This document shows, piece by piece, positions 15,647-23,135 of a stretch of 40,169 nt of DNA. Source of the stretch: Deltaproteobacteria bacterium. Its GTDB lineage: Bacteria > CG2-30-53-67. Position 1 is the first letter of the stretch. Each line of letters begins with the position of its first letter. The stretch covers positions 1-40,169 of the forward strand of contig JAADIO010000034.1 of the NCBI GenBank assembly GCA_013151235.1, read 5' to 3'. The translations under genes were made by a program, and so were the position numbers. Below the pieces are notes generated by a model that was given only the letters and a program-made list of their open reading frames with translations, searched no databases and was not told the origin of the DNA.

Positions 15647-16506
15647 ATGAAACGGCAGGCGGCATCATGTTCCCGGCCGGCGGATTCCGGGCAGGTCTGA
15701 AGACGAAGATCGTCGGAGGACGGGTCCTCGCATTCGATACCATCGGCTCCACCAATGATCACCTCCTCGCGCTGGCGCGGGAAGGCGCGCCGGAGGGGAT
15801 CGTCGTTATCGCGGAGACCCAGACGGAAGGGCGGGGACGTTTCGGACGCGGCTGGTCATCCCCGCCGGGGTGCAACCTCTATTTCTCGGTTCTTCTCCGG
15901 CCTTCACTTTCCCCGGCGTCCCTGCCTCAGATCACGCTGGTTGCGGCCGTGTCGCTCTGCGAGACCCTGCGGGAGACGACGGATCTCGATGTGCGGGTCA
16001 AGTGGCCCAACGATCTTGTGATCGGCGAAAAGAAGATCTGCGGAATCCTGACGGAGATGACGACCCGGGGGAAAGCGGCCGGGGCGGCGGTCCTCGGTGT
16101 CGGGCTGAACGTCAATATGGAAGACGCGCTGATCCCTGAGGGATTACGGGGGATTGCGACCTCGCTCTGTTGCGAAGCCGGGCGGCGCTTCGACCGTTCG
16201 GCGCTGTTGCGGAGGCTTCTCGTGTCTCTCGACGGGGATTACCGCCTCTTTCTCCGGGAGGGGTTCGAACCCTTCCGGGACCGTTTTGCGGAACATTCCT
16301 CTATCCTGGGAAAAGAAGTGCGTGTTGAAGCCGCCGGACGGCGGATGGAGGGGAAGGCGGCCGGGATCGACCGGGAAGGGATGTTGCTGGTGGCAACAGA
16401 GGGAGGGGAAAGCATCCGGGTGGCATCCGGGGAGATTTCCCTATTGCCGGTCCGTCTCGCCGGGAAAGCGGACCGGGGGTCCCTGCCGTCCGCAGGGGAT
16501 GGATAA
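15643..16506 (+). CDS. birA: biotin--[acetyl-CoA-carboxylase] ligase, no HTH domain
   Basis: A 287-residue biotin protein ligase that activates biotin with ATP and attaches it to the carboxyl-carrier protein. Motifs: STNDHLLALAREG, the biotinyl-AMP loop GRGRFGRGW, KWPNDLVIGEKKICGIL, GVGLNVN, and a C-terminal SH3-like domain (about 232-275). The N-terminal helix-turn-helix of the E. coli repressor form is absent, so it is a group I ligase and should not regulate transcription. The start overlaps the nadC stop by 4 bases. A Gly-rich extension after the SH3 domain (about 276-287) is probably disordered. Confidence 0.92.
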   Translation: MNETAGGIMFPAGGFRAGLKTKIVGGRVLAFDTIGSTNDHLLALAREGAPEGIVVIAETQTEGRGRFGRGWSSPPGCNLYFSVLLRPSLSPASLPQITLVAAVSLCETLRETTDLDVRVKWPNDLVIGEKKICGILTEMTTRGKAAGAAVLGVGLNVNMEDALIPEGLRGIATSLCCEAGRRFDRSALLRRLLVSLDGDYRLFLREGFEPFRDRFAEHSSILGKEVRVEAAGRRMEGKAAGIDREGMLLVATEGGESIRVASGEISLLPVRLAGKADRGSLPSAGDG

Positions 16507-16567
16507 TGCAACTGCCGGTGATCCTGATTCATGATTTCGTATATGCTTTGTATTTTCCGGAGGTCTG

Positions 16568-17338
16568 ATGATGCTTCTTGCCCTCGATGTCGGAAACACC
16601 CATACGGTTCTCGGCCTTTTCGAGGGGGCCGGCCTTCGGAAGCGATGGCGGATCCGGACGGCAAGAGGCGGTACGGCCGATGAGTACGGCGTGGTGATCC
16701 GGGATCTCCTGCGGTATGAAATGAAGGGGTCTCTTTCGAGCATGGTTGTCGCCAGTGTCGTCCCTTCTCTCGATTCCGTTCTCCGGGAGATGGCCCGGGT
16801 CTGTTTCGATCTCGATCCGGTCTTTGTCACAGCGGAAAATATCCCCGGTATTCCGGTTCTTTACCGGGAGCCGAAGGATGTCGGCGCCGACCGTGTGGTG
16901 AACGCCCTGGCGGCCCTGGCGGAGGAGAAGCCGCCTCTCATTATCGTCGATTTCGGGACGGCGATCACCTTCGATGTGATCAATGAAAAGGGGGAGTATG
17001 TGGGCGGATCCATCCTGCCGGGAATCGGGATCTCCCTTGCCGCCCTCTACCGCGAGGCGGCCCGTCTTTCCCCCGTCGATCTTGTCCCTCCCGAAGGTCC
17101 GGTCGGCCGGAGTACCGAGGAGTCGATCCGGTCGGGCGTCCTCTTCGGTTATGCAAGCCTGGTCGAGGGGATGGTGGAACGGATCTCGAAGGAGATGAAA
17201 GAGGCCCCGACGGTCATCGCCACCGGCGGCTTTGCCCCCCTCATGGCCAGGGTGACGGAAGGGATCGGCCGGGTCGATACCGACCTGACCCTGAAGGGGC
17301 TCAGGCTTGCCTGGGATCGGATTAAAGAGACTTCATGA
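16568..17338 (+). CDS. coaX: type III pantothenate kinase
   Basis: A 256-residue ASKHA-fold kinase catalysing the first step of CoA synthesis, phosphorylation of pantothenate. Motifs: LALDVGNTHTVLGLF (phosphate loop, D near residue 7), PKDVGADRVVNALAA, IIVDFGTAITFDVI, GGSILPGIGISLAALYREAARL and ATGGFAPLM. GGAGG lies 4 bases before the first ATG and 7 before the second (16571), so the second may be the true start. It follows birA after 61 bases in the same direction. Type III enzymes are normally insensitive to CoA feedback. The gene is followed by a short tandem duplication (17347-17378). Confidence 0.95.
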   Translation: MMLLALDVGNTHTVLGLFEGAGLRKRWRIRTARGGTADEYGVVIRDLLRYEMKGSLSSMVVASVVPSLDSVLREMARVCFDLDPVFVTAENIPGIPVLYREPKDVGADRVVNALAALAEEKPPLIIVDFGTAITFDVINEKGEYVGGSILPGIGISLAALYREAARLSPVDLVPPEGPVGRSTEESIRSGVLFGYASLVEGMVERISKEMKEAPTVIATGGFAPLMARVTEGIGRVDTDLTLKGLRLAWDRIKETS

Positions 17339-17346
17339 CTCATTTA

Positions 17347-17378
17347 CACCTTGCTCGTTACTCACCACCTTGCTCGTT
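17347..17378. repeat. short direct repeat after coaX
   Basis: CACCTTGCTCGTT occurs at 17347-17359 and 17366-17378 (period 19), in the gap between the convergent coaX and DUF4013 genes. Confidence 0.6.
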
Positions 17379-17380
17379 CA

Positions 17381-18076
17381 TCATGGTGCATCTTGAGTTT
17401 CGAGTGTCTCCGGTTCCGCGCTCTCCCTCTCCTCATACGCACTCCGGCAGACCTCGCCGAAGAGTGCCGTCAGAACCAGGCTGATGTAGAACCCTGCGGC
17501 GGCGGCGAGGAGCGGGCCGAGGTAGGGGATGATTCCCCGAATGACGGCGAAGAGGATGATCGCCACGATCGACAGAAGGGTGATCTTGAAGTAGTCGTCT
17601 CCCACGTTCATGATCCGGTCCCAGATCTCCCGGATGTAGAAGGCGGAAGAGATCTTCTCATGGCGGGAATACTGGGCGATTCCCATGGGGATAAAAAAGA
17701 AGGCGGCCACAAAGAGAAAGGCCGTGACGGCGAAGAAGGCCATGGCCACGATTTTGGCCAGGACCCCTCCCGCCAGGACCGATCCGGAAATTTCATAGCA
17801 GAATTGGGGGAGGATGAGGTACCCGGCAACGATCAGAAAGATGATCAGCCCGTTCAGGAAAAGTCCCTTCCAGTCCTCCCATTCGGGCAGTCGATCGCCG
17901 TCTTTCCGGTGAAAGGTGTCGGAGAAGCGCCGGTAGAGATATCCCGTGGCAAAGAAGGTGAGAGGCAGGAGGTACCATTTCTGCAGGGCCAGGCTGGAGA
18001 ACGTTCCGATTCCCACCTTGACAATCCAGCCGGCGTCTTCTTTCGGACGGTTCAACTCCTTGGAGAGATCGATCAT
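17381..18076 (-). CDS. DUF4013 family membrane protein
   Basis: A 231-residue polytopic protein. A short soluble N-terminus (MIDLSKELNRPKEDAGW) precedes about five or six hydrophobic segments (about 40-58, 84-104, 115-143, 175-205). The LPEWEDWKGLFLNGL stretch after the first segment and the tail after the last are typical of DUF4013. The second ATG (18076) is chosen because GGGAGG lies 6 bases upstream; the ATG at 18082 would touch that SD. It lies 36 bases downstream of the DUF1015 gene on the same strand and is probably co-transcribed with it. No function is established for the family. Confidence 0.8.
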   Translation of the reverse strand: MIDLSKELNRPKEDAGWIVKVGIGTFSSLALQKWYLLPLTFFATGYLYRRFSDTFHRKDGDRLPEWEDWKGLFLNGLIIFLIVAGYLILPQFCYEISGSVLAGGVLAKIVAMAFFAVTAFLFVAAFFFIPMGIAQYSRHEKISSAFYIREIWDRIMNVGDDYFKITLLSIVAIILFAVIRGIIPYLGPLLAAAAGFYISLVLTALFGEVCRSAYEERESAEPETLETQDAP

Positions 18077-18112
18077 CGTCATCCTCCCTTTTTTGATCGT
18101 TCCGTGATCCGT

Positions 18113-19432
18113 CTAATCGTCCAGACTGTTCAGGACCAGTCCCGTCAGCAGCTTGGGGTAGAAATAGGTCGATTTCTGCGGCATCTTTTCCCCCCGCAGA
18201 GAAACCTCGCGCAACTGGTTAACCCGGGTCCCGTTCAGGAGAAAGGCCAGTTGAGCATCCCCGTCATTTACGGTATGCAGTGCGTCCTCGATCTCTTTGA
18301 CGTAACGGACATGGGATTGGGCTTTCAGTTCCTTTTCCCCGATGCCGAGCAGGCGGTCAAGGAGGATCGTGTGGAGGATGGTGACATCCAGTTCCTGCAG
18401 GACGGAGGATAGCTTCCCGCCGAAGAGAGGACGGATTCCGTCCATGTTTTTCAGAACGAGCAGAAAGAGATCATCACTCTCCCCGGTGTAAAGGCCGAAG
18501 GCATGACGTTCTTTGCCCACGGCGTTCAGCTCCCGGAGAAACTTTTTCTTTTCCAGGTAGGAGTAGGGGCGTACATCGAAGTGGGCGGCGACTTGCTCCA
18601 GATACGAGGGGAGATTGAAGTTTATGAGATGGTCGACGAGCCGATGTGTCGGATAGATGGTCAGTCCTCCCTCCTCCATGTTGGAAAAGTACATCATGAC
18701 GTAGTCGAACCCTTGTCTTCCATCGGTCTTCCCCGTGATTTTCCGCATCATGTTCCTGAAATTGAGGGCGGTCTCGTAACGGTGATGGCCGTCGGCGATG
18801 AAGAGGGGAAGGTCGGCCAGGACCCGCCGGATTTTGTCGATCTCTTCTTTTGAATCGACGGTCCAGACCCGGTGGCGGACGCCGTCTCCATCGGTCACAT
18901 CGATACAGGGGCTCTTCCGGGCCGAACCGTCTAAGATTTCTATGGCTTCCATGCCGGGGTTGGAATAGAGGGAGAAGATGGGGGAAAAGTTGGCGTGTGT
19001 GGCCTCCATCAGTTGCAGCCGGTCGGCCTTCGGACCGGAGAGGGTGTTTTCATGAGGCAGGACGACGCCTGAATCGAGGTCTTCAAGAAGCACACGGGAA
19101 AGAAATCCCTTCAGGATTTTTTGCTTTCCTTCAGCCGTTTTGTAATCCATGAAGTAACTGTACAGGACGGGTTTTTCTTCCCGGAGAAGCACCCCCTCTT
19201 CGAACCATTTCCGGAGATCTGCTGCCGAACGTGTATAACGGTTATCCTGCTCCGTATCGGCGGAAGTTGTGCGCCCGAGCTCCAGGCGGATTACGTTACA
19301 GGGGTGTTTTGCATAAAGTTCTTCCTGCTCCTTTCCGGAGATGATGTCGTAGGGAGGGGCCATGACCCGGTTCGGATCCCCCACTTTGTCAGGGTTGTAA
19401 CGGAGGCCCCGAAAGGGTTCAATCACTGCCAT
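18113..19432 (-). CDS. DUF1015 family protein
   Basis: A 439-residue soluble protein spanning the whole DUF1015 family. It begins MAVIEPFRGLRYNPDKVGDPNRVMAPPYDIIS, contains LPLFIADGHHRYETALNFR and a long central alpha/beta region, and ends with PQKSTYFYPKLLTGLVL. ATG 19432 has GGAG 6 bases upstream; the longer open frame upstream (to 19672) overlaps the divergent promoter and is not coding. DUF1015 proteins are widespread and uncharacterised. The conserved DGHHR motif looks like an active site or ligand site, but no reaction is established. A possible promoter (TTGAAA/TATATT, 19-base spacer) lies at 19461-19491. Confidence 0.9.
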   Translation of the reverse strand: MAVIEPFRGLRYNPDKVGDPNRVMAPPYDIISGKEQEELYAKHPCNVIRLELGRTTSADTEQDNRYTRSAADLRKWFEEGVLLREEKPVLYSYFMDYKTAEGKQKILKGFLSRVLLEDLDSGVVLPHENTLSGPKADRLQLMEATHANFSPIFSLYSNPGMEAIEILDGSARKSPCIDVTDGDGVRHRVWTVDSKEEIDKIRRVLADLPLFIADGHHRYETALNFRNMMRKITGKTDGRQGFDYVMMYFSNMEEGGLTIYPTHRLVDHLINFNLPSYLEQVAAHFDVRPYSYLEKKKFLRELNAVGKERHAFGLYTGESDDLFLLVLKNMDGIRPLFGGKLSSVLQELDVTILHTILLDRLLGIGEKELKAQSHVRYVKEIEDALHTVNDGDAQLAFLLNGTRVNQLREVSLRGEKMPQKSTYFYPKLLTGLVLNSLDD

Positions 19433-19460
19433 CTTCTGCTCCTGTCCTTTTGATAAAAAC

Positions 19461-19491
19461 AATATACTACATAAAAATGCCGGGATTTCAA
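19461..19491 (-). promoter_or_regulatory. weak candidate promoter for the DUF1015 gene
   Basis: On the reverse strand TTGAAA (19491-19486) and TATATT (19466-19461) with a long 19-base spacer, about 30 bases before the start codon. Confidence 0.35.
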
Positions 19492-19505
19492 AATCTTTTT
19501 TCCGT

Positions 19506-19533
19506 TTGACATCCCTTGCCGGTGTGATACATT
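19506..19533 (+). promoter_or_regulatory. sigma-70-like promoter for the CMD gene
   Basis: TTGACA (19506-19511), a 16-base spacer and TACATT (19528-19533), about 120 bases before the start codon. The leader contains the inverted repeat at 19570-19616. Confidence 0.5.
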
Positions 19534-19569
19534 CGAATTCACACTTAACAGATAGGGTCGGAGCTACAG

Positions 19570-19616
19570 TGTACATTCCGGAATGAACAAACTTAATGTT
19601 GTGTGCGGAATGTACA
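19570..19616. promoter_or_regulatory. 11-bp inverted repeat in the CMD gene leader
   Basis: TGTACATTCCG (19570-19580) and CGGAATGTACA (19606-19616) are perfect inverted copies 25 bases apart. The left copy also forms a 12-base palindrome, CATTCCGGAATG (19574-19585), giving three GGAATG half-sites in all. The position between promoter and gene suits an operator pair or an RNA hairpin. Confidence 0.55.
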
Positions 19617-19653
19617 AATGTGTATGACCCCGAAAAGAAGGAAGGAGTCTCGG

Positions 19654-19974
19654 ATGTCTCATATACCCGCACCTTACAAACGTTTTCAGCAGGATTATCC
19701 CGAGGTCAACCGTGCCTACTCCGACTTTGCCCGGGCCTGCCATGAGGCGGGGCCCCTTGATGAAAGGTCACGCCGTCTCGTCAAGTTGGGCATCGCCGTG
19801 GGACTTTGTTCCGACGGCGCCGTAAAGTCCCATGCCCGCAGGGCACTCTCCATCGGTATTTCTGCTGATGAAATCCGTCATGCCGTTCTTCTGGGGATGT
19901 CCACCACCGGTTTTCCCCGGAGTATTGCCGCCCTGGAGTGGGTGGAAGAGGTCATCTCGGCGCAACAGGGGTAA
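19654..19974 (+). CDS. carboxymuconolactone decarboxylase family protein without CxxC
   Basis: A 106-residue helical AhpD/CMD-like protein. The core segment RSRRLVKLGIAVGLCSDGAVKSHARRALSIGISADEI and the following RHAVLLGMSTTGFPRSIAALEWVEE match the family. Classical AhpD members have a CxxC pair followed by His; here the region reads LCSDGAVKSH, with one cysteine in a shifted position. It therefore probably lacks the disulfide peroxidase cycle and belongs to the CxxC-less subfamily, whose substrate is unknown. ATG 19654 has GAAGGAG 6 bases upstream. The leader carries the inverted repeat above. The nucleotidyltransferase gene follows after 21 bases. Confidence 0.82.
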   Translation: MSHIPAPYKRFQQDYPEVNRAYSDFARACHEAGPLDERSRRLVKLGIAVGLCSDGAVKSHARRALSIGISADEIRHAVLLGMSTTGFPRSIAALEWVEEVISAQQG

Positions 19975-19995
19975 TCCGGGAGAACGGTTCCAGCC

Positions 19996-21396
19996 ATGCC
20001 TGAACAAGCTGAAAAGACCTTGAGGAATGGCATCAGGGACGACGCATTGATCCGCGTGGTCTCTGAAACGGCTGTCAAAGAACACATCTCTATCTTTATT
20101 GTGGGCGGATGGATTCGTGATTGTCTTCTGGGGCGGCATTCGGACGATTATGACTTTATCGTTGGTGGGGATGCCCACTCTCTGGCAGAGGCTGTGGCCC
20201 GCCGTGTTGGGGGAACCTCCTTTTCCATGGGGCAGGAAGCGCCCTACACCTACCGTGTTGTGGTGGACGGGAAGACCCTGGATTTCGTTTCACAGGGGAT
20301 CCCGGAGCTGACGGCGGAACTTGCCCGGCGGGATTTTACCGTCAATACCCTGACCTGGTCCTGTGGGGATGAGCGACTGTTTGATCCCTTCAACGGGCTT
20401 TCGGATCTTCTCGCTAAAATCATCCGGATGGTATCTCCGGATGTCTTTCATGCCGATCCCCTCCGGATGCTCCGGGCCGTCCGTTTGGCCGCGGTCCTGA
20501 AAGGTTTCCGGATTGATGCGGAGACGGAAAAGGAGATCCGGCGCCATCCCGACGCACTGGCCGGTTCCGCTGTCGAACGGATCCGGGAGGAGATCGACCG
20601 GATCCTCCTTTCGGGCCGGGCCGCGGACGGGCTCGAAAAGCTTCGCTCCCTCGGGCTGCTCTTTGTCGTCTTCCCGGAGCTGAAGCCCCTTTCCGGCCTG
20701 GCCCAGGGGCCGTATCATCATCTTGATGCGCTGGAACATACCTTTAAGGTTGTGGCATCCGTTGACGGACTTGCGGGGCTCTGCGGCACATTCTCTTTCC
20801 CTTTTGAACTGGGCCGGGAGGATCGACGGGTTCTCGCCTGGTCAACCCTCTTGCATGACCTGGGAAAAAAAGTCTCTTCTACGATCGATGCATCCGGCGT
20901 CCCCCATTTTTACGGTCATGAAAAAACCGGCGCCGAGATCGTCGGGGCGGTGACGACCCGTTTTTCCTTTCCGAAGAGAAGGGCGGAGAGGATACGTCGT
21001 CTGGTCCGTTATCATGTGCGGGGGCTGGGACTCGTAAAGGATGGATTTACCGACCGGGCACTGCGTCGGATCATCGCCCGTCTGGAAGAAGATCTCCCTC
21101 TTCATGTTCTTCTCTCCCTTGCCGACCGGCGGGCTGCGCGGGGCCGCAATTTCGGGAAAATGGAGCAGCGGACCGTTGCCCTCGGACAGGCCCTCCTTGA
21201 TCTTTATGCGGCGAAAGGAGAGGAGGTCTGTTCCCCGCCGGTTCTGGTTACCGGCGATGACGTGATGAACTTGCTTGGGGTCTCTCCCGGTCCTGCCATT
21301 GGTGCGATCCTTTCGAAAATCCGTGCCCTGCAGGTTGACGGGGAGATCGGAACCCGGGAGGAGGCCCTGGCGTTTCTCCGGAATCATCTTCTCTGA
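19996..21396 (+). CDS. cca: CCA-adding/poly(A) polymerase family tRNA nucleotidyltransferase with HD domain
   Basis: A 466-residue class II nucleotidyltransferase. The head domain carries IVGGWIRDCLLG (35-46) and the catalytic DYDF. ELARRDFTVNTL and the RNA-binding motif ADPLRMLRAVRLAA follow. An HD domain (HTF, LLHDLGK, GHEKTGAEIV, RYHVRG) occupies the middle to C-terminal part, with a short C-terminal tail. Such proteins add or repair the CCA end of tRNA or add poly(A); family assignment alone does not settle which. The HD domain suggests the bifunctional repair type. The SD (GGGAG, about 14 bases upstream) is distant. It may share a transcript with the CMD gene. Confidence 0.88.
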   Translation: MPEQAEKTLRNGIRDDALIRVVSETAVKEHISIFIVGGWIRDCLLGRHSDDYDFIVGGDAHSLAEAVARRVGGTSFSMGQEAPYTYRVVVDGKTLDFVSQGIPELTAELARRDFTVNTLTWSCGDERLFDPFNGLSDLLAKIIRMVSPDVFHADPLRMLRAVRLAAVLKGFRIDAETEKEIRRHPDALAGSAVERIREEIDRILLSGRAADGLEKLRSLGLLFVVFPELKPLSGLAQGPYHHLDALEHTFKVVASVDGLAGLCGTFSFPFELGREDRRVLAWSTLLHDLGKKVSSTIDASGVPHFYGHEKTGAEIVGAVTTRFSFPKRRAERIRRLVRYHVRGLGLVKDGFTDRALRRIIARLEEDLPLHVLLSLADRRAARGRNFGKMEQRTVALGQALLDLYAAKGEEVCSPPVLVTGDDVMNLLGVSPGPAIGAILSKIRALQVDGEIGTREEALAFLRNHLL

Positions 21397-21465
21397 ACAG
21401 AAGCGTCCCGGTTGATCCGGTACGGAAAGACTCCGCCGCTTCAATCTTAATCCATTCTTTTAAGG

Positions 21466-21494
21466 TTGACACTCCGGGGCGCCGATGATAGGAT
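21466..21494 (+). promoter_or_regulatory. sigma-70-like promoter for the pgpA-pncC-thpR-recA group
   Basis: TTGACA (21466-21471), a 17-base spacer and TAGGAT (21489-21494). The transcript would start near 21501, only about 15 bases before the likely pgpA start. Confidence 0.65.
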
Positions 21495-21516
21495 TTCTCA
21501 ACTTTCGGGGGTGGGG

Positions 21517-21972
21517 TTGGAACGGCTGATTCTCTTTTTCGCATCCGGTTTTTACAGCGGTTATGCCCCCGTTGCCTCGGGGACCTTCGGGACCCTGGTC
21601 GGAATTGCTCTCTATCTACTTCTAAGCCGATTTTCTCTTATCTTATACAGCATTCTGACCGTTGCCGTCTCTGCCGCCGGAATCGGTCTGGCTTCAAAGG
21701 CGGAAACAATCCTCGGGGAGAAGGACAGCGGGATCATCGTGATCGATGAGATTGCGGGATTCTTGATTACCATGTGGGGATTGCCGCCGACATGGCGGAT
21801 GGTGGCGGCCGGTTTTCTCTTCTTCCGTTTTTTCGATGTGCTGAAACCCTTTCCTGTACGCTGGATCGACCGGAATATTCCGGGCGGGTGGGGAGTGATG
21901 TTCGATGATCTTCTGGCCGGGGTCTATGCGAACCTGACCCTCCGCCTGGCCCTGCTGGTGTTGAACCGATGA
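21517..21972 (+). CDS. pgpA: phosphatidylglycerophosphatase A
   Basis: A 151-residue membrane phosphatase that converts phosphatidylglycerophosphate to phosphatidylglycerol. It shows FASGFYSGYAPVASGTFGTLVGIALY at the start, VIDEIAGFLITMWG, FRFFDVLKPFPVRWID and the C-terminal GGWGVMFDDLLAGVYANL, with acidic residues expected for a Mg-dependent enzyme and about four membrane segments. The frame is open from 21466, but that part is the promoter. The true start is probably TTG 21517 (MERLILFF), with a G-rich SD 5 bases upstream; GTG 21511 is the alternative. The stop overlaps the pncC start (ATGA). Confidence 0.9.
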   Translation: MERLILFFASGFYSGYAPVASGTFGTLVGIALYLLLSRFSLILYSILTVAVSAAGIGLASKAETILGEKDSGIIVIDEIAGFLITMWGLPPTWRMVAAGFLFFRFFDVLKPFPVRWIDRNIPGGWGVMFDDLLAGVYANLTLRLALLVLNR

Positions 21973-22445
21973 AGGATCTTGTGGAAGAAGTCGGCAGGCT
22001 CCTGTTGGAAAGGGGGAAAACGATCGCTCTGGCCGAGTCCTGTACGGGGGGGCTCATCATCTCCCTGCTTGTGGATTTTCCGGGGATCTCCGCCGTTCTG
22101 GAACGGGGCGTGGTGACCTACAGCAATCGATCGAAGACGGACCTGCTCGGCGTACCCGCTGAACTGATCGAACGGCAGGGTGCCGTTAGCCGTGAGACGG
22201 CCCGTGCCATGGCCGTGGGGATCCGGGATCGTGCCGGTACGGATGTCGGCCTGGCCGTGACGGGAATTGCCGGACCTTCCGGCGGGACGCCGGAGAAACC
22301 GGTGGGGACGGTTTTTATTGCAATTGCTGAAGCGGGCGGGGCGGAAGTAGTGCCCTGCCGTTTTTCGGGGGACCGGAGATCCATCCGGGAACAGAGTGCG
22401 GCAAAGGCGCTGACGGTTCTTCTGGATGTTCTCCGGACGGGATGA
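21969..22445 (+). CDS. pncC: nicotinamide-nucleotide amidohydrolase (CinA C-terminal family)
   Basis: A 158-residue stand-alone CinA C-terminal domain that deamidates NMN to nicotinate mononucleotide in pyridine nucleotide recycling. It shows the catalytic AESCTGGLI segment, GVVTYSNRSKTDLLGV, GAVSRETARAMAVG and the GIAGPSGGTPEKPVGTVFIA loop. Translationally coupled to pgpA by a 4-base overlap; the N-terminal CinA (COG1058) domain is absent. In this lineage the cinA-thpR-recA order is common. The next gene overlaps the end of this reading region only through its SD. Confidence 0.92.
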   Translation: MKDLVEEVGRLLLERGKTIALAESCTGGLIISLLVDFPGISAVLERGVVTYSNRSKTDLLGVPAELIERQGAVSRETARAMAVGIRDRAGTDVGLAVTGIAGPSGGTPEKPVGTVFIAIAEAGGAEVVPCRFSGDRRSIREQSAAKALTVLLDVLRTG

Positions 22446-22484
22446 ACCGTTCCGTCTTTCCCGTGGAAGGGAGGTGTCGTCGGT

Positions 22485-23060
22485 CTGAAAAGACTCCGGG
22501 CCTTTATCGCCATCGAGATCTCCGGTCCGGTCAAGGAGTCGCTTCAGCGGATCCAGGACTCCTTCCGGCGACTCGGGGATCGGGTCGGATGGGTCAAACC
22601 TGCGGGGATGCACCTGACCCTGAAGTTCTTGGGAGAGATCGAAGAGACGATGATTCCCCCGATCAGCGAGGCGATCTCCCGTACTTGTGCGGGGCGGGAG
22701 CCTTTCATGCTTCATCTCGCCGGAGTCGGCGTCTTCCCGGGGGCGAAGTGTCCTCGTATCCTTTGGGCGGGTGTTGCACAGGGAGAAGAGCAGCTTCGGA
22801 GTATCTTCTCCAGACTTGATCCCCTGTTGGAACGGATCGGCTTTCCGCAGGAAAAACGAGTTTTTCATCCCCATGTTACCCTCGGGCGGATCAAGGCTCT
22901 TCATGATCGGCGGCGCTTTGTTGCACATGCGGCAGAGAACAGGGAGGTCGATGTGGGGAGCATGATGGTGGAAGCGGTCCATCTTACTGAAAGCCGGCTA
23001 CGTTCCGAAGGGGCTGAATATCGAATTCGTTTTACATCGTCCCTGAAAATATTGCGATAA
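22485..23060 (+). CDS. thpR: RNA 2',3'-cyclic phosphodiesterase, apparent CTG start
   Basis: A 2H-phosphoesterase (LigT/ThpR) that opens 2',3'-cyclic phosphates on RNA. Both HxTx motifs are present: HLTLKFLGE and HPHVTLGRIK. Counting from CTG 22485 the protein has 191 residues and begins with the family-typical KRLRAFIAIEISGPVKESL. Between the upstream in-frame stop (22443-22445) and the ATG at 22608 there is no ATG, GTG or TTG in frame. Starting at 22608 would delete the first strand and helix and begin exactly at the first HxTx motif. A GGGAGG at 22469-22474 lies 10 bases before the CTG. So either CTG initiates or a one-base error hides a start. It sits between pncC and recA in the same direction. 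Confidence 0.85.
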   Translation: MKRLRAFIAIEISGPVKESLQRIQDSFRRLGDRVGWVKPAGMHLTLKFLGEIEETMIPPISEAISRTCAGREPFMLHLAGVGVFPGAKCPRILWAGVAQGEEQLRSIFSRLDPLLERIGFPQEKRVFHPHVTLGRIKALHDRRRFVAHAAENREVDVGSMMVEAVHLTESRLRSEGAEYRIRFTSSLKILR

Positions 23061-23135
23061 AGCATTCCCGGATCCGGAAGGTTTACGGGATCTTAATTTG
23101 ACCGGCCGGGTGTCGGCAGGAAAGGAGTTCTTCGA

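Noticed and set aside
17351-18412. 353-codon forward frame across the DUF4013 and DUF1015 genes
   Set aside because: Highly charged, low-complexity composition, antisense to two recognisable genes with good starts.
23061-23135. LexA operator upstream of recA
   Set aside because: I found no recognisable palindromic SOS box of a known type in the 75-base gap.
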